DNA of 64,000 nt from Entoloma clypeatum (lineage: Eukaryota > Basidiomycota > Agaricomycetes > Agaricales > Entolomataceae): contig OY751494.1 in assembly GCA_963565915.1 (NCBI GenBank), forward strand, positions 3,844,001-3,908,000. Reading direction: 5' to 3'. Made by a program: the position numbers and the translations under genes. The notes under the pieces are model-generated. The model was not told where the DNA came from and searched no databases. It saw only the letters and a program-made list of their open reading frames with translations. Below are positions 9,532-19,548 of this stretch, piece after piece; position 1 is the stretch's first letter, and each line of letters opens with the position of its first letter.

Positions 9532-11120
9532 CAGTGCCTCACAAAACTGATTCAATGTTTGTTGCTTTTTGAATACCTTCAAGATAACTCTGCAAAGAAT
9601 ACCAATTGAATTAAACCTTTGGTATATAATTCAAAGCCCTACTTCAGGGCTTTCAGAATATAAAGGAATCATATGATTTAGATCAGAATCCATGGAGATA
9701 TGATTAAATTAAATCAGCAACTCATTGAATCAGTTTTGTGAGTACCTATGGCAATTATCAGAATCAAATGCTTCACTGGTTGTATGGTAACCAGTTGTCA
9801 TGACTTACTGATGGAACTTGAATAGAACCCTGATGGGTTGTCAAGGAAAGTTGTATAAGAAGAATCCAACCTCAACAGCCTCCATAATTAATCATGCGCC
9901 CTATCTCCTCTTCCCACAAGGAAAACATTCTTTCTCTGGCCTCCAATGGTCACTCCACTCGTCATATTGCCTCTAACCTGGGTGTCAGGCAACCAACTGT
10001 CTCCAGAGTGCTTCAGAATCTTCTTCCTCATCGCAATCTCTCTTCTGGTGGTCATCCATCCAAGCTTTCTCCCACCAACACACGAAACATACTTTCACAA
10101 ATCACCTCAGGGAGAGCCTCCAATGCTGTGCAGGCTACCAAACACATCAACACTGTCATCTCCAATCCTGTCTCCCCAGAAACTGTGAGAAGGGTTCTCA
10201 GAAAACATGAATTCAAGGCTGTAACAAAGAAGAAAAGACCTTTCTTAAAGGCCATATATTGGAAGAGGCAGTTGGCATTTGCTATGAAGCACAGGGAATG
10301 GACAGTGGAGGACTGGAAGAGGGTCATTTGGTCAGATGGCAAGGAATGGGTCTGGAAAAAGAAGGGTGAGGGGCTTATTGAAAGAGAGGTTCAGGGCACA
10401 GTCAAGTTTGGGGGAGGAAATATTATGGTTTGGGGTTGTATGGGTTGAGAAGGTGTGGGGAGACTTGCAGAGGTTGAGGGGAGGATGGATGCTGATCAGT
10501 ATGTGTCCATTTTGGAGGACAATTTGCTGCCCAGCATGGAGGAGAGTGGAATCTCTGAAGAGGAGATCATTTTTCAGCAGGACAATGACCCCAAGCACAC
10601 CTCCAAGAAGGCCAAAAAATGGATGGACAGTAAGAATATTGCTCTGCTGGATTGGCCTGCACAGTCCCCAGACCTCAATCCTATTGAACACCTCTGGGTT
10701 TATATTAAAAGGAAGTTGAATGAATATCCAACACCACCCAAGGGAGTCTGGGAGATTTGGGACAGAGCAGCAGAGGTGTGGAATAATATAGAGCCAGAAG
10801 TGTGTCAAAATCTGATAGAAAGTATGCCAAGAAGGGTAGAGGCAGTAATCAAAGCTAAGGGGGGTAATACCAAGTACTAAAGTATAAAATACTGTATTTA
10901 TTGTACATACTCACAAAACTGATTCAATGAGTCCCTGGAGTAATTTGATCATATATTGATCATTTGTTATGGGAATTACATAATTATTGCAGATTCCGAG
11001 AGTCCTGAAGCAGGGCTTTTAACCAGGTACCAATACCTTCTTTTGATTGGCATTATTTGCAAAGTTATTTTGAAGGTATTCACAAAGTAGCAAACATTGA
11101 ATCAGTTTTGTGAGGCACTG
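9532..11120 (+). mobile_element. Tc1-like transposon in Gypsy-A gag
   Basis: 1,589 bp flanked by TA (9530-9531 and 11121-11122), the Tc1/mariner target duplication. The ends CAGTGCCTCACAAAACTGAT are inverted and the similarity extends inwards as an imperfect repeat of about 210 bp. Each end carries a second, inverted copy of the binding-site-like word CTCACAAAACTGATTCAATG: left at 9538-9557 (outer) and 9723-9742 (inner, reversed); right at 10910-10929 (inner) and 11095-11114 (outer, reversed). The single gene inside is a transposase pseudogene. Confidence 0.95.
9894..10880 (+). pseudogene. Tc1-like DD34E transposase with one nonsense codon
   Basis: ATG at 9894. The N-terminus has a helix-turn-helix (STRHIASNLGVRQPTVSRVLQ) typical of paired-like Tc1 DNA-binding domains. 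The catalytic triad is visible: VIWSDGKEW (first Asp), FQQDNDPKHTS (second Asp) and NPIEHLW (Glu), with 34 residues between the second Asp and the Glu, i.e. DD34E. A TGA at 10446-10448 stands where a Trp codon is likely (GCMG-stop-EGVG). The frame is otherwise continuous to TAA at 10880, so the protein would be about 328 residues, the normal Tc1 size. One substitution inactivated it, suggesting a fairly recent insertion. Confidence 0.9.
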
Positions 11121-11748
11121 TAGTTTGGTGGCTTTCCACCACTCGTCAAAAGTGTATCTGTCCTTGAACATCCCAGGATCCTTGATGATCTTGGATGTAT
11201 CCATTGTTTGTACAGCCGGAGCTTCTGCCATGTCTAGAGTCTGTGGAGGAGAAGAGGGGTCAGGTTGTTGGGACAAAGATGGGGTTCGGGATACAGGTAA
11301 GGATTGAAAATGAGTCCCTGTTCTAGGCGTCTGTTCGATATCTGACTGCGCGGAGTCAAAAGTAAATTCATCAGGGGACTCGTCGGCGGAATCGGTGGCA
11401 AAACGTTCAGAGTATTTCCTCTGTAAATCTCTAAGGAATCTCTGTTCCTGTGCATCTGTTGGTTGCGAGAAGGGGTCAAGTCTCTCGTTTCGTGCCCAGC
11501 AGTTGTACTCGGTCTGTTGTTCTTCGGTGGTGAAGTGGGCGTAGATCTGCTGCTTTGAGTAAGACGTGATGATGTGGCTCTGGGACGTCTCGATGTGAGC
11601 GTCCTAATCAATCTTCTGATAACGGTTGTCTGGACACCGATAAACTCTCTGATCTCTGTGATCCGACCTGTCTGAGGTCCTTCTTGAACGCGAAAGCTTT
11701 CGAGTTCGTTCTGTCGGGCGTTGTAACACGCGATCTGGTGTTGCCGAG
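11121..11748 (-). pseudogene. Gypsy-A gag, 5' part and leader
   Basis: Collinear with Gypsy-B 35700-36330. It encodes the N-terminal Gag region (KQQIYAHF.. through DTSKIIKDPGMFKDR and DEWWKATK) in one frame. The overlapping leader frame (..ITEIREFIGVQTTVIRRLIRTL) lies upstream in another frame. It is interrupted on the left by the Tc1-like element and on the right by Copia-1. Gag initiation is doubtful because the codon matching the Gypsy-B ATG is ACG here. Confidence 0.75.
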
Positions 11749-12057
11749 TGTTGAAACTTTTCCCATCACGTAGATTAGATTAGATTAGATTACATCACGT
11801 GACCTTTACATATCTTCATTACATACTTGTTTGGTTGGTACAAACAGTAGTACGGTATATAAGACCAGGAAACTGTCAATATCAACAAGTTGTCTCTTGA
11901 CTCTTAACCAGCTCCATTGCTCTTACCAGCCTCAACCGCTCTCACCAGCCTTACCCCTCCAAACCATGTAAGTGATCATAGCGGTATCGTAGAGCACTTC
12001 CACTGTAGCTATGTTGCTCAGTACACCTGTGGCTAGTGCCCAGGTGGAACTTCAACA
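11749..12057 (+). repeat. Copia-1 5' LTR
   Basis: Contains a GATTA-type pentanucleotide repeat and CACGTG near 11770-11810, and a TATA box (TATATAAG, 11856-11863) placing the likely transcript start near 11888. A strong 5' splice-site sequence GTAAGT lies at 11968. Confidence 0.95.
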
Positions 12058-12410
12058 GGTTATGGGCCCCGGATAGCAGAGGGACTTGGGAAACGCTGGC
12101 AACAGCGAGTACCTGCCCACTCTACCCTGGTTGGCAAAGAACCGATCGAAAGATCTAGGTTCTGAGTCTTACTTCTTCACATATGAACCTGGGAACGTCA
12201 TTACGACAAGTACCTGTCATGAGACGTCCCTAAAAGGGGATTGACCTAGTACACCCCATGTGGAAACGTTGATCGCACCTTATACGTTTCTGACATATAA
12301 AGGGTTTTCCCGTGACCGCTATTCCTGAAGGGAATATGTCATAAGGAATCATTTAATTGTTTTCTTGAATCATATTCATAACACATCACTGATTGGGAAC
12401 CCTTTCTTAG
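11968..12410 (+). promoter_or_regulatory. Predicted leader intron of Copia-1
   Basis: The donor GTAAGT at 11968 lies inside the LTR. A CTGAT branch-like site at 12389-12393 is followed 17 nt later by the acceptor TTTCTTAG at 12410, just before the gag-pol ATG at 12422. All three signals are kept in Copia-2 (acceptor ending at 42564). The predicted intron contains the primer binding site. Inferred from motifs only. Confidence 0.45.
12058..12069 (+). other. Copia-1 primer binding site
   Basis: GGTTATGGGCCC directly follows the 5' LTR. It is complementary to the anticodon stem-loop of eukaryotic initiator tRNA-Met (GGGCCCAUAACC), the half-tRNA primer type known from Drosophila copia. It is not the usual tRNA 3' end. 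Confidence 0.7.
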
Positions 12411-12421
12411 ATTCATCTACA

Positions 12422-15400
12422 ATGTCTACCTCTCGCTCTGCTCTTGACATCATCACCCCCTTCGACGGTATCGACTACCAGAGCTGGGCCGAAAAAATGA
12501 AATCTTACCTCCTCCATCAAGGAGTCTGGCGCATCGTCTCTGGCGACATCACTCGTCCCGTGATCGCTGACTTCACCACCATGGTCTCCACCCCTGGGGC
12601 CACTGCTGCTGCTCCCCCTGTGCTGACTACCACGGTCGACCAGCCCGGCTTCCGTAAGGAAGAAAAAGCCTGGATCAGGGACGACGACGTAGCTCTTGGG
12701 GCGATACGCCTGAAGGTCTCTGAAGCGATCAGACGCCACATCAAGGACAGCACCTCGGCACTTGGCGCGTGGAAATCGCTGAAAGATAACTACTCCAAGG
12801 TATCCCCAGCTGTCATCTTCGGCGACTTCAAGACCGCCGCCACCTTCAAGCTGTCTGGACGCGACCCCGTGCCTGAAATCGAACGCCTGGGGTCTCTTTT
12901 CGCTCGGCTCGCCGATTTGAACTTTGTCGTCCCCGATCTGATGCAGGCAATGATCCTCGCCAATGCGATTCCCGACGCCTGGTCGTCACTCTCCACCGCC
13001 CTTTTCCAGGTCTACGACGCCGACGATTTTACCTACAAAGCCGTCGCCGAGAGCATCATCTCGGAATACAGGCGCAAGTATTCGGTCGGGTCTACTCGTG
13101 CGTCCAATGAGCAGGCCCGGAAAATTTCCGGGACAAAGCGAAAGGGGCAGGACCCCAAATGGGAAAGGCAGCAAAAGCCGAGTACCTCGCAGAACGATGC
13201 TGACGAGCAGCCTAACTCGTCCGACCCAAGTACCGCTTCTGAGAAGAAGAAGGGAAAGGGACGCTGGCGCAATCAGAAGAAAAGCGCTAACAATGTGGAC
13301 AACACGTCCGACCATGTGGAAGAAACAGTTGAGTTTGTTGCTCCTGCCATTCACTCCCCCCCTCATCCGGCACCGTCCTTCACCACCGTCACTGGTCGCG
13401 GGAAAATGACAAGTACCGCACAGCCCGATTCCGCAAGGATGCAGTCGCTCCTTCAGCGAATGAACCCGCCTCCATCCCAGTACACCGGGCTTCCTTCGGG
13501 CAAGCCGTCTGCGTGGAAAAAGAACGATCACATCCGTAAACTCGCGCGGAACATTGGTGCTCGTCCCTCTGGATCGAACCTTCGTATCCTAGACACCATC
13601 ATTCCTGACATCGACGAAAGGCCGGCTAAACAGCGTCGCGTAGCCCCGTCGATAGAAGAATCGCTGAAAATGATGGACATAGACCATCAAAGCGAGCGGA
13701 TGGGGCCGGATCAATTCGAAGATGGGCTGATCGAACTTGACGGTTCGTCACATTCTTCTCTCAAACCTTACCAAATGCGGAAAGCTAATTATGTCTCTCA
13801 ACAGACGTATAATATATTAGCCAGTACCACTACAGAGTGCGTAGATCACTTCAGCAGTGATCTACACAAAAAATATATTAAACATTTTGCCTCTTGTACA
13901 CACTGTAAGGAAAAAGAACGCGCTCAGTGGATCTTAGATTCCGGCGCATCATTACACTTTACCCATGAGTTTAAAGACTTCGCGTACTACAGGCCTCTCA
14001 AGGCTAAGCGATTTGTCCAAACAGCTGCAAAGGGAAAGAAACTGGAAATTCTCGGAGTTGGGGCCGTTCCAGTACGGCATACCCTAAATGGGGAAATAAA
14101 AACCCATCTTCTCCGACCCGTATTCTACATTCCAGACATGGACACACGCCTATTGTCCCTAGGCGTCTTCCTTAATCACGGTTACAAAGTAGACGGAATG
14201 CGCGGAGAAATTAACATCTCCAAAGGACAGAACAAAATACAGTTCTCGCCTCACATTCTTGGACAAACCATTTATTGGTTAGACACTGAAATACGCTATG
14301 ACCAAATCCATGCGATCTCTAGCGAAATCACTGTTGAAACCTGGCATAAACGCCTTGGCCACCCAAATGACCAGGCGCTCAATAAGATTCCCACCAGTAC
14401 CAAAGGAGTACCCAAAACATTAGTACGTGAGAAATCACAGGAAAACTGCACAGGGTGTCTCAAAGGGAAAATGCCGAATCAGTCATACCCCAATTCAATG
14501 ACCAGGGCTGTCAAACCCTTCGATCTGATTCATTCAGACCTGAAACAGATATCCACGGCATCGTACCACAAGTACAAATATTTCCTTACCTTTTTGGACG
14601 ATTTTTCTTCCCATGTCTGGGTCGTCTTGCTTAGGAAGAAGTCAGGCGCCATCACGGCGCTGAAACAATTCCTTGCGATGATCCAGAATCAATTCGCCGC
14701 CACCCCTAAAAAATGGCGGGTTGATGGAGGTGGAGAATTTGACGAATACAAGGATGTACTTGCCGATCATGGAATTCTGATCGACGTCACGCTCCCATAT
14801 CAGCACCAGCAGAATGGTAGAGCAGAAAGGATCAATCGAACACTATGGGAAAAATCTCAGGCATTGCGCTTCGATGCATGCTTACCGCCCATGTGGTGGG
14901 AATTCTGTTTGGAACACGCAGCATTTCTCTATAACAGAACCCCCATGCAGCGTCTTGAATGGAAAACCCCTTACTTCAGGGTGACCAATGAGATCCCCGA
15001 CATGTCCAGCATCAGAGTATTCGGATGTCAGGCATATGTATATATCCCAAAGGAGAAACATAGAAACTCCCTGGAATCAAGATCCCGATTGATGATTTAT
15101 CTCGGATCGAAACCAGGGGTCAAAGGATACCGCTTCATGGATCCTGAGACTAACACGATTTTCATGGGCGGGAAAGCTATCTTTGATGAAAGCAAGTACC
15201 CTAGATGCCACATCGACCCGTTGCCAGAAAACCACCCAGAAATGGAAAACCCAGAGCCGGCTGATGAGTTTGAGGATCTCATTCCCGGCAGCAATGATGA
15301 TGATAGCCACACCGAAACACCTCATAACCCAGTTCCCATTGAACAGGATCAACCTGAATCAGACAACGAATTGCCTGCCAGTGAGCCTGATGACGAGCCG

Positions 15401-17149
15401 CGAGTACCCACTCCGGAACCCAAGCAAGTACCAGATCGACCGATCAGGGAACGACGAGTTCGGAAGATGCCAGGAAGCATCTATGGGGAAGACACTCCAG
15501 CGTCTGATCTTGAAAAATTAGATCGAAGAAGGAGATTGGGTGGTCAAACGGCATGGATGAATGACCTCCTGATGGAGGCGATATCAGTCCAAGTTGGCAT
15601 TGTTGAAATGTCCCATAAAGACATATACCCTCTTCCAAATAAAGAAGACTGGTATGCGGCTGAACGTAAAGAGCTAGACATGCTCAAACGCCGCGGGGTG
15701 ATCACGGAGCTAGTACCCCTGCCTGCAGGGAGGAAAGCTCTAAGGAACAAATGGGTCTATAACGAAAAATCCGACGGGCGTCTGAAAGCACGCCTTGTCG
15801 CAAAAGGCTTTTCACAGGTAGAAGGGATCGACTTTGATCAGATCTTCTCACCAGTCGTAAGATATGAAACCGTCCGACTAATACTGGCATTGACAGCCCT
15901 TGAAGGGTGGTTCATGACACTTTTGGACGTCTCATCAGCCTTCCTCTATGGAACGCTCCGTGAAGTCATTTACATGCGACAGCCTGAGGGCTACATAGTA
16001 AAAGGGAAAGAACACCTCGTGTACCAACTATTCAAAGCTCTATATGGACTTAAGCAGGCCGCATTAGCCTGGTGGAGGGAACTTGATTCCTCCATGAAAA
16101 AGCTCGGCTTTGTCCGGCTTCACTCCAAAGCGGGAGTGTTCATTCACAAAAGTACCAACGGGGAAATTGTAATCGCCGTCATCTATGTCGACGACTCTGC
16201 TTTTCTCGGCACAAACCAGGAATATACGCTAGAGAAAAAGAAGGCCTTTATGACCACATGGGAATGTAGGGACCTAGGGCACCTTGTGCCTGATGGGGAA
16301 CCGAAAGAATTTCTCTCTATCCAAATAAGGCAACGCGGGAAACGTATCTTCATCGATCAAGTACCTTACCTTGAGAAAATACTCGAACGAATGGGGATGA
16401 GCGAATCTAACGCCACCCATACCCCACTTCCTACGGGCTACAAACCCATGATGTCCGAAGATGAACCCAATGCAGAACTTCGATCAAAGTACCAATCCGT
16501 CATCGGATCACTTCTATATCTGATGATTGGAACGAGGCCAGACATCTGTTTTGCCGTGATTAAAATGTCACAGTTTTCCGCAAATCCCACCAAGCGCCAT
16601 TTAGAAGTGGCTAGGGACATTTGCAGGTATCTGAAGGCGACAAAAAATTACGCAATCATGTATGATGGCGACTCAGGGAAAGGAATCTATGCATTCACAG
16701 ACTCCGACTGGGCGTCAGATGAGAACACGAGGAGGTCTACCACTGGCTTCTTCATATCACTGGCGTCTGGAGCAGTAACATGGGTATCATCGGCGCAAAA
16801 GACCATCGCCCTCTCTTCCACAGAAGCAGAGTATATGGCGTTATCAGACTGCAGTCGCGCAGCAACATGGCTGAGAAGCATGCTTGCCGAACTTGGAATA
16901 CAGATCGGATCAGTACCAATCTACGGAGATAACAACGGCTCCGTCTTTATCGCATCCAACCCTGTAACTGAGAAGCGATCCAAGCACATTGACGTGCAAT
17001 TCCACTTCGTCAGAGAAAAAGTCTCCGAAGGGATAATTACGGTCGAATTTATTGAAGGAGTGAACAACCCTGCAGACCTTTTAACTAAAAATCTGGGGAA
17101 AATCCTCTTTTCTAAGTTTATCCCGTACTTCGGATTGATAAAAAACTAG
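12422..17149 (+). CDS. Copia-1 Gag-Pol polyprotein, 1575 aa
   Basis: Start: the first ATG after the predicted acceptor (MSTSRSALD); the frame is also open a little upstream but without ATG. Order is Gag (about 1-330, no CCHC knuckle seen), protease (LDSGAS, Asp506), integrase (WHKRLGHP near 642 plus CTGCLKGK; catalytic Asp706 in HSDLK, Asp768 in VDGGGEF, Glu802 in GRAERINR), reverse transcriptase (LDVSSAFLYG; YVDD at 1255-1258) and RNase H (FTDSDWAS, Asp1427; SSTEAEYMAL). Integrase before RT is the defining copia order. There is no stop or frameshift in the whole frame, so the copy could be active. Confidence 0.96.
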   Translation: MSTSRSALDIITPFDGIDYQSWAEKMKSYLLHQGVWRIVSGDITRPVIADFTTMVSTPGATAAAPPVLTTTVDQPGFRKEEKAWIRDDDVALGAIRLKVSEAIRRHIKDSTSALGAWKSLKDNYSKVSPAVIFGDFKTAATFKLSGRDPVPEIERLGSLFARLADLNFVVPDLMQAMILANAIPDAWSSLSTALFQVYDADDFTYKAVAESIISEYRRKYSVGSTRASNEQARKISGTKRKGQDPKWERQQKPSTSQNDADEQPNSSDPSTASEKKKGKGRWRNQKKSANNVDNTSDHVEETVEFVAPAIHSPPHPAPSFTTVTGRGKMTSTAQPDSARMQSLLQRMNPPPSQYTGLPSGKPSAWKKNDHIRKLARNIGARPSGSNLRILDTIIPDIDERPAKQRRVAPSIEESLKMMDIDHQSERMGPDQFEDGLIELDGSSHSSLKPYQMRKANYVSQQTYNILASTTTECVDHFSSDLHKKYIKHFASCTHCKEKERAQWILDSGASLHFTHEFKDFAYYRPLKAKRFVQTAAKGKKLEILGVGAVPVRHTLNGEIKTHLLRPVFYIPDMDTRLLSLGVFLNHGYKVDGMRGEINISKGQNKIQFSPHILGQTIYWLDTEIRYDQIHAISSEITVETWHKRLGHPNDQALNKIPTSTKGVPKTLVREKSQENCTGCLKGKMPNQSYPNSMTRAVKPFDLIHSDLKQISTASYHKYKYFLTFLDDFSSHVWVVLLRKKSGAITALKQFLAMIQNQFAATPKKWRVDGGGEFDEYKDVLADHGILIDVTLPYQHQQNGRAERINRTLWEKSQALRFDACLPPMWWEFCLEHAAFLYNRTPMQRLEWKTPYFRVTNEIPDMSSIRVFGCQAYVYIPKEKHRNSLESRSRLMIYLGSKPGVKGYRFMDPETNTIFMGGKAIFDESKYPRCHIDPLPENHPEMENPEPADEFEDLIPGSNDDDSHTETPHNPVPIEQDQPESDNELPASEPDDEPRVPTPEPKQVPDRPIRERRVRKMPGSIYGEDTPASDLEKLDRRRRLGGQTAWMNDLLMEAISVQVGIVEMSHKDIYPLPNKEDWYAAERKELDMLKRRGVITELVPLPAGRKALRNKWVYNEKSDGRLKARLVAKGFSQVEGIDFDQIFSPVVRYETVRLILALTALEGWFMTLLDVSSAFLYGTLREVIYMRQPEGYIVKGKEHLVYQLFKALYGLKQAALAWWRELDSSMKKLGFVRLHSKAGVFIHKSTNGEIVIAVIYVDDSAFLGTNQEYTLEKKKAFMTTWECRDLGHLVPDGEPKEFLSIQIRQRGKRIFIDQVPYLEKILERMGMSESNATHTPLPTGYKPMMSEDEPNAELRSKYQSVIGSLLYLMIGTRPDICFAVIKMSQFSANPTKRHLEVARDICRYLKATKNYAIMYDGDSGKGIYAFTDSDWASDENTRRSTTGFFISLASGAVTWVSSAQKTIALSSTEAEYMALSDCSRAATWLRSMLAELGIQIGSVPIYGDNNGSVFIASNPVTEKRSKHIDVQFHFVREKVSEGIITVEFIEGVNNPADLLTKNLGKILFSKFIPYFGLIKN

Positions 17150-17224
17150 GCGAAACAAAGTACCTATATATATATGTGGGAAAAAGTAAGATGTATTTAG
17201 AAGTATGTACTAAATATGGGGGGG

Positions 17225-17533
17225 TGTTGAAACTTTTCCCATCACGTAGATTAGATTAGATTAGATTACATCACGTGACCTTTACATATCTTCATTACAT
17301 ACTTGTTTGGTTGGTACAAACAGTAGTACGGTATATAAGACCAGGAAACTGTCAATATCAACAAGTTGTCTCTTGACTCTTAACCAGCTCCATCGCTCTT
17401 ACCAGCCTCAACCGCTCTCACCAGCCTTACCCCTCCAAACCATGTAAGTGATCATAGCGGTATCGTAGAGCACTTCCACTGTAGCTATGTTGCTCAGTAC
17501 ACCTGTGGCTAGTGCCCAGGTGGAACTTCAACA
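17225..17533 (+). repeat. Copia-1 3' LTR
   Basis: 309 bp, one difference by eye from the 5' LTR. Followed by the ccgag target duplication at 17534-17538. Confidence 0.95.
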
Positions 17534-17810
17534 CCGAGCAAGATGGATGCTCTCTGCTATCTCGCCATGGGGGCGATGCTCGTTGTTGTCTAGTTCTTCG
17601 TCAAGCACCTGCTGTAGGATGCGACGGATCTCTGATTCAATGTACTGCTGGATGAGTGTAAAATCGATACTGTCTCGAGGACTTAGCTCCTCCTGTCGGG
17701 CTTCTGGCGTGCTGAATGGGTTACTGGTGAAGTCTTCAAAGAAGCGCGACGTCTTGACTCGTCTGGTAGTTGCTCTCTTCGCTCTGGGCAAACCTAACGA
17801 GATTTAGCAA
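17534..17810 (-). other. Gypsy-A leader: self-priming site and non-ATG open frame
   Basis: AGATTTAGCAA at 17800-17810 abuts the 5' LTR on the plus strand. The LTR holds its exact reverse complement at 17886-17896, just below a TATA box, so the RNA start could fold back onto the PBS. Downstream (minus), a frame with no ATG (PRAKRATTRR.. ending LDEELDN..) runs until Copia-1 and resumes at 11748. Gypsy-B has the same frame. Confidence 0.6.
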
Positions 17811-17812
17811 CT

Positions 17813-18214
17813 TGTTATGCTTAACAAACCATTCCAAGGTTCGGGCAGAGTATGCAGGAAAGTGGAAAGGCGAAGAGCAAAGTGATTGCTAAATCTAAGG
17901 AATCTACTATAGTACAAGAGGTTTATATAGGTACTGACTATAGGCGGTAGCAGATGAGTCAGTACTGCGGAAGGCAGTGCGCATGAGTAAGGCGACTGCG
18001 GAAGGCTACGTACAGTGAGTAAGCTGACTGCAGAAAGCGAGTCAGCGCGGGAGCGAAGTATACTAAAGGGGATGACGAAGTAATGTAATGAGTCAGACTG
18101 GAAATCGAAGGTTGCGAAAGTAGACATTAGACATAGTAAGCTCGTAAGAGGGCGCCGAGTCGGGCCGATAAGTAAAAGATATGACATGGTCCTCATACCG
18201 TAGAGTCCGTAACA
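17813..18214 (-). repeat. Gypsy-A 5' LTR
   Basis: 402 bp, about 13 differences from the 3' LTR by eye. On the minus strand a TATATAAA-type box lies about 30 nt before CCTTAGATTTAGCAA, the predicted transcript start. Confidence 0.92.
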
Positions 18215-19027
18215 ATAACAATCTGATATAGAATTTATTTGCTGACCACATTGTGGGAACACAAGTAAAATCCATTTTGAATAATTATCTAATGTGCTCT
18301 GCATGTTTCCACTGAGCAAATGCAAAAGAAAATGCAAAATGTGATTGTGATGTGGCCCCGATATTTCCTTCTCTCAAATGGAGATCCCATTCAAAAATCA
18401 AACCACTTGTTTATCCTTTATGAGAACTGAGTTTGATCCCAGCTTACATAGCAGGAACATGCGGAACAGATTGTTCATTTGATCCCTATGTTCTACCCTC
18501 ATGCACAAAATTCCCATTGACAAAGAACACTTAAAAAGAAATCACACTGAGTCCATGATGTGATTGACAACCACACTGCTGCTATGTTTAAAATGTACCC
18601 ATCACATCCTTTGTAGTCTTTAAAATGTTTCCTCAAACAAAGAAGAAGATTAAAAATATACAAATGGTGTGATTGCCAATCTCATGATGACTTCACCATG
18701 ATTTCTTTTAAAATGTTCTTTGTCAATGGGAATTTTGTGCACGAGGGTAGAACATAGGGATCAAATAAATAATTTGTTCAGCATGTTCCTGCTATGTAAG
18801 CTGGGATCAAACTCAGTTCTCATAAAGGATAAACAAGTGGTTTGATTTTTGAATGGGATCTCCATTTGAGAGAAGGAAATATTGGGGCCACATCACAATC
18901 ACATTTTGCATTTTCTTTTGCATTTGCTCAGTGGAAACATGCAGAGCACATTAGATAATTATTCAAAATGGATTTTACTTGTGTTCCCACAATGTGGTCA
19001 GCAAATAAATTCTATATTAGATTGTTA
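18215..19027. mobile_element. Large foldback (MITE-like) element, left end cut by Gypsy-A LTR
   Basis: Arms of roughly 360 nt (18215-18576 and 18667-19027) are imperfect reverse complements around a loop of about 90 nt. The right terminus has AGATTGTTATTTG and the left begins ATAACAATCT directly at the LTR edge, so a few terminal bases of the left arm are missing. No coding capacity. Transposase source unknown. Confidence 0.8.
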
Positions 19028-19548
19028 TTTGTTTACAATGTTTTTGAGGGGTACATTGGTCCAGTCCCGCTGTGACCCCCCCCTGCCCCGATCACATGTA
19101 GACACAGACACAGGCTTTCAATAAAATCTATAAATATATTTTAACCTTTTCAACATGTGTGCCCCTCATTGCAAGGTCAGAAATAGGTGGATGCATCATT
19201 TCAACGTTGGATGATGTGCATCAAGCGCGCATCAAATGTGTCAAATACATGTAAATGAATCCCCAAAAACATCGCACATCTGCTTATTATGTCTACACAG
19301 GAACAAGTAAGGGTTTCTACTATATCAATTATGTAGGAGGGGATTATATCTCACTCAATATGTATTGTTTTTCTGAAATTTCGCCACGGATTTTAAGTTA
19401 TAGAGGTGCCATGCTCTGCAACAAAGAATAGTAAACAATGCGCAAAATACATCACACAGGCGCGCGCGGTGCCTTCCTCATAGCCTAATAATAGCTTAAA
19501 GTGATAGAACTACTTATGGGATATGTATTCACCTTCTGACACACTTTG
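19028..19548. other. No gene recognised
   Basis: AT-rich sequence with no supported feature. It separates the foldback element from R copy A. Confidence 0.5.

Larger units (their letters stand above)
11749..17533 (+). mobile_element. Copia-1: intact Ty1/copia retrotransposon
   Basis: 309-bp LTRs (11749-12057 and 17225-17533, TGTTG..CAACA) differ at one site by eye. The 5-bp target duplication ccgag flanks the element (11744-11748 and 17534-17538). The PBS follows the 5' LTR, the polypurine tract GGGGGGG (17218-17224) precedes the 3' LTR, and one uninterrupted polyprotein lies between them. It looks full-length and young. It landed in the leader region of Gypsy-A. Confidence 0.96.
2478..18214 (-). 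mobile_element. Gypsy-A: Tf1/sushi-like Ty3/gypsy element with three nested insertions
   Basis: Two 402-bp LTRs (2478-2879 and 17813-18214, TGTTA..TAACA) bound gag, protease, reverse transcriptase, RNase H, integrase and chromodomain on the minus strand. The coding part is interrupted by a TIR element (4597-6286), a Tc1-like element (9532-11120) and Copia-1 (11749-17533). Removing these restores collinearity with Gypsy-B. The LTRs differ at about 13 positions by eye and the outer flanks (gcttg / ataac) are not a target duplication. The copy is therefore old, or its two ends come from different insertions joined by recombination. Several nonsense codons make it non-autonomous. Confidence 0.93.

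Noticed and set aside
12365..12421. Upstream extension of the Copia-1 polyprotein
   Set aside because: The extra codons precede the first ATG, cross the predicted splice acceptor and have only a TTG start; ATG 12422 is conserved in Copia-2.
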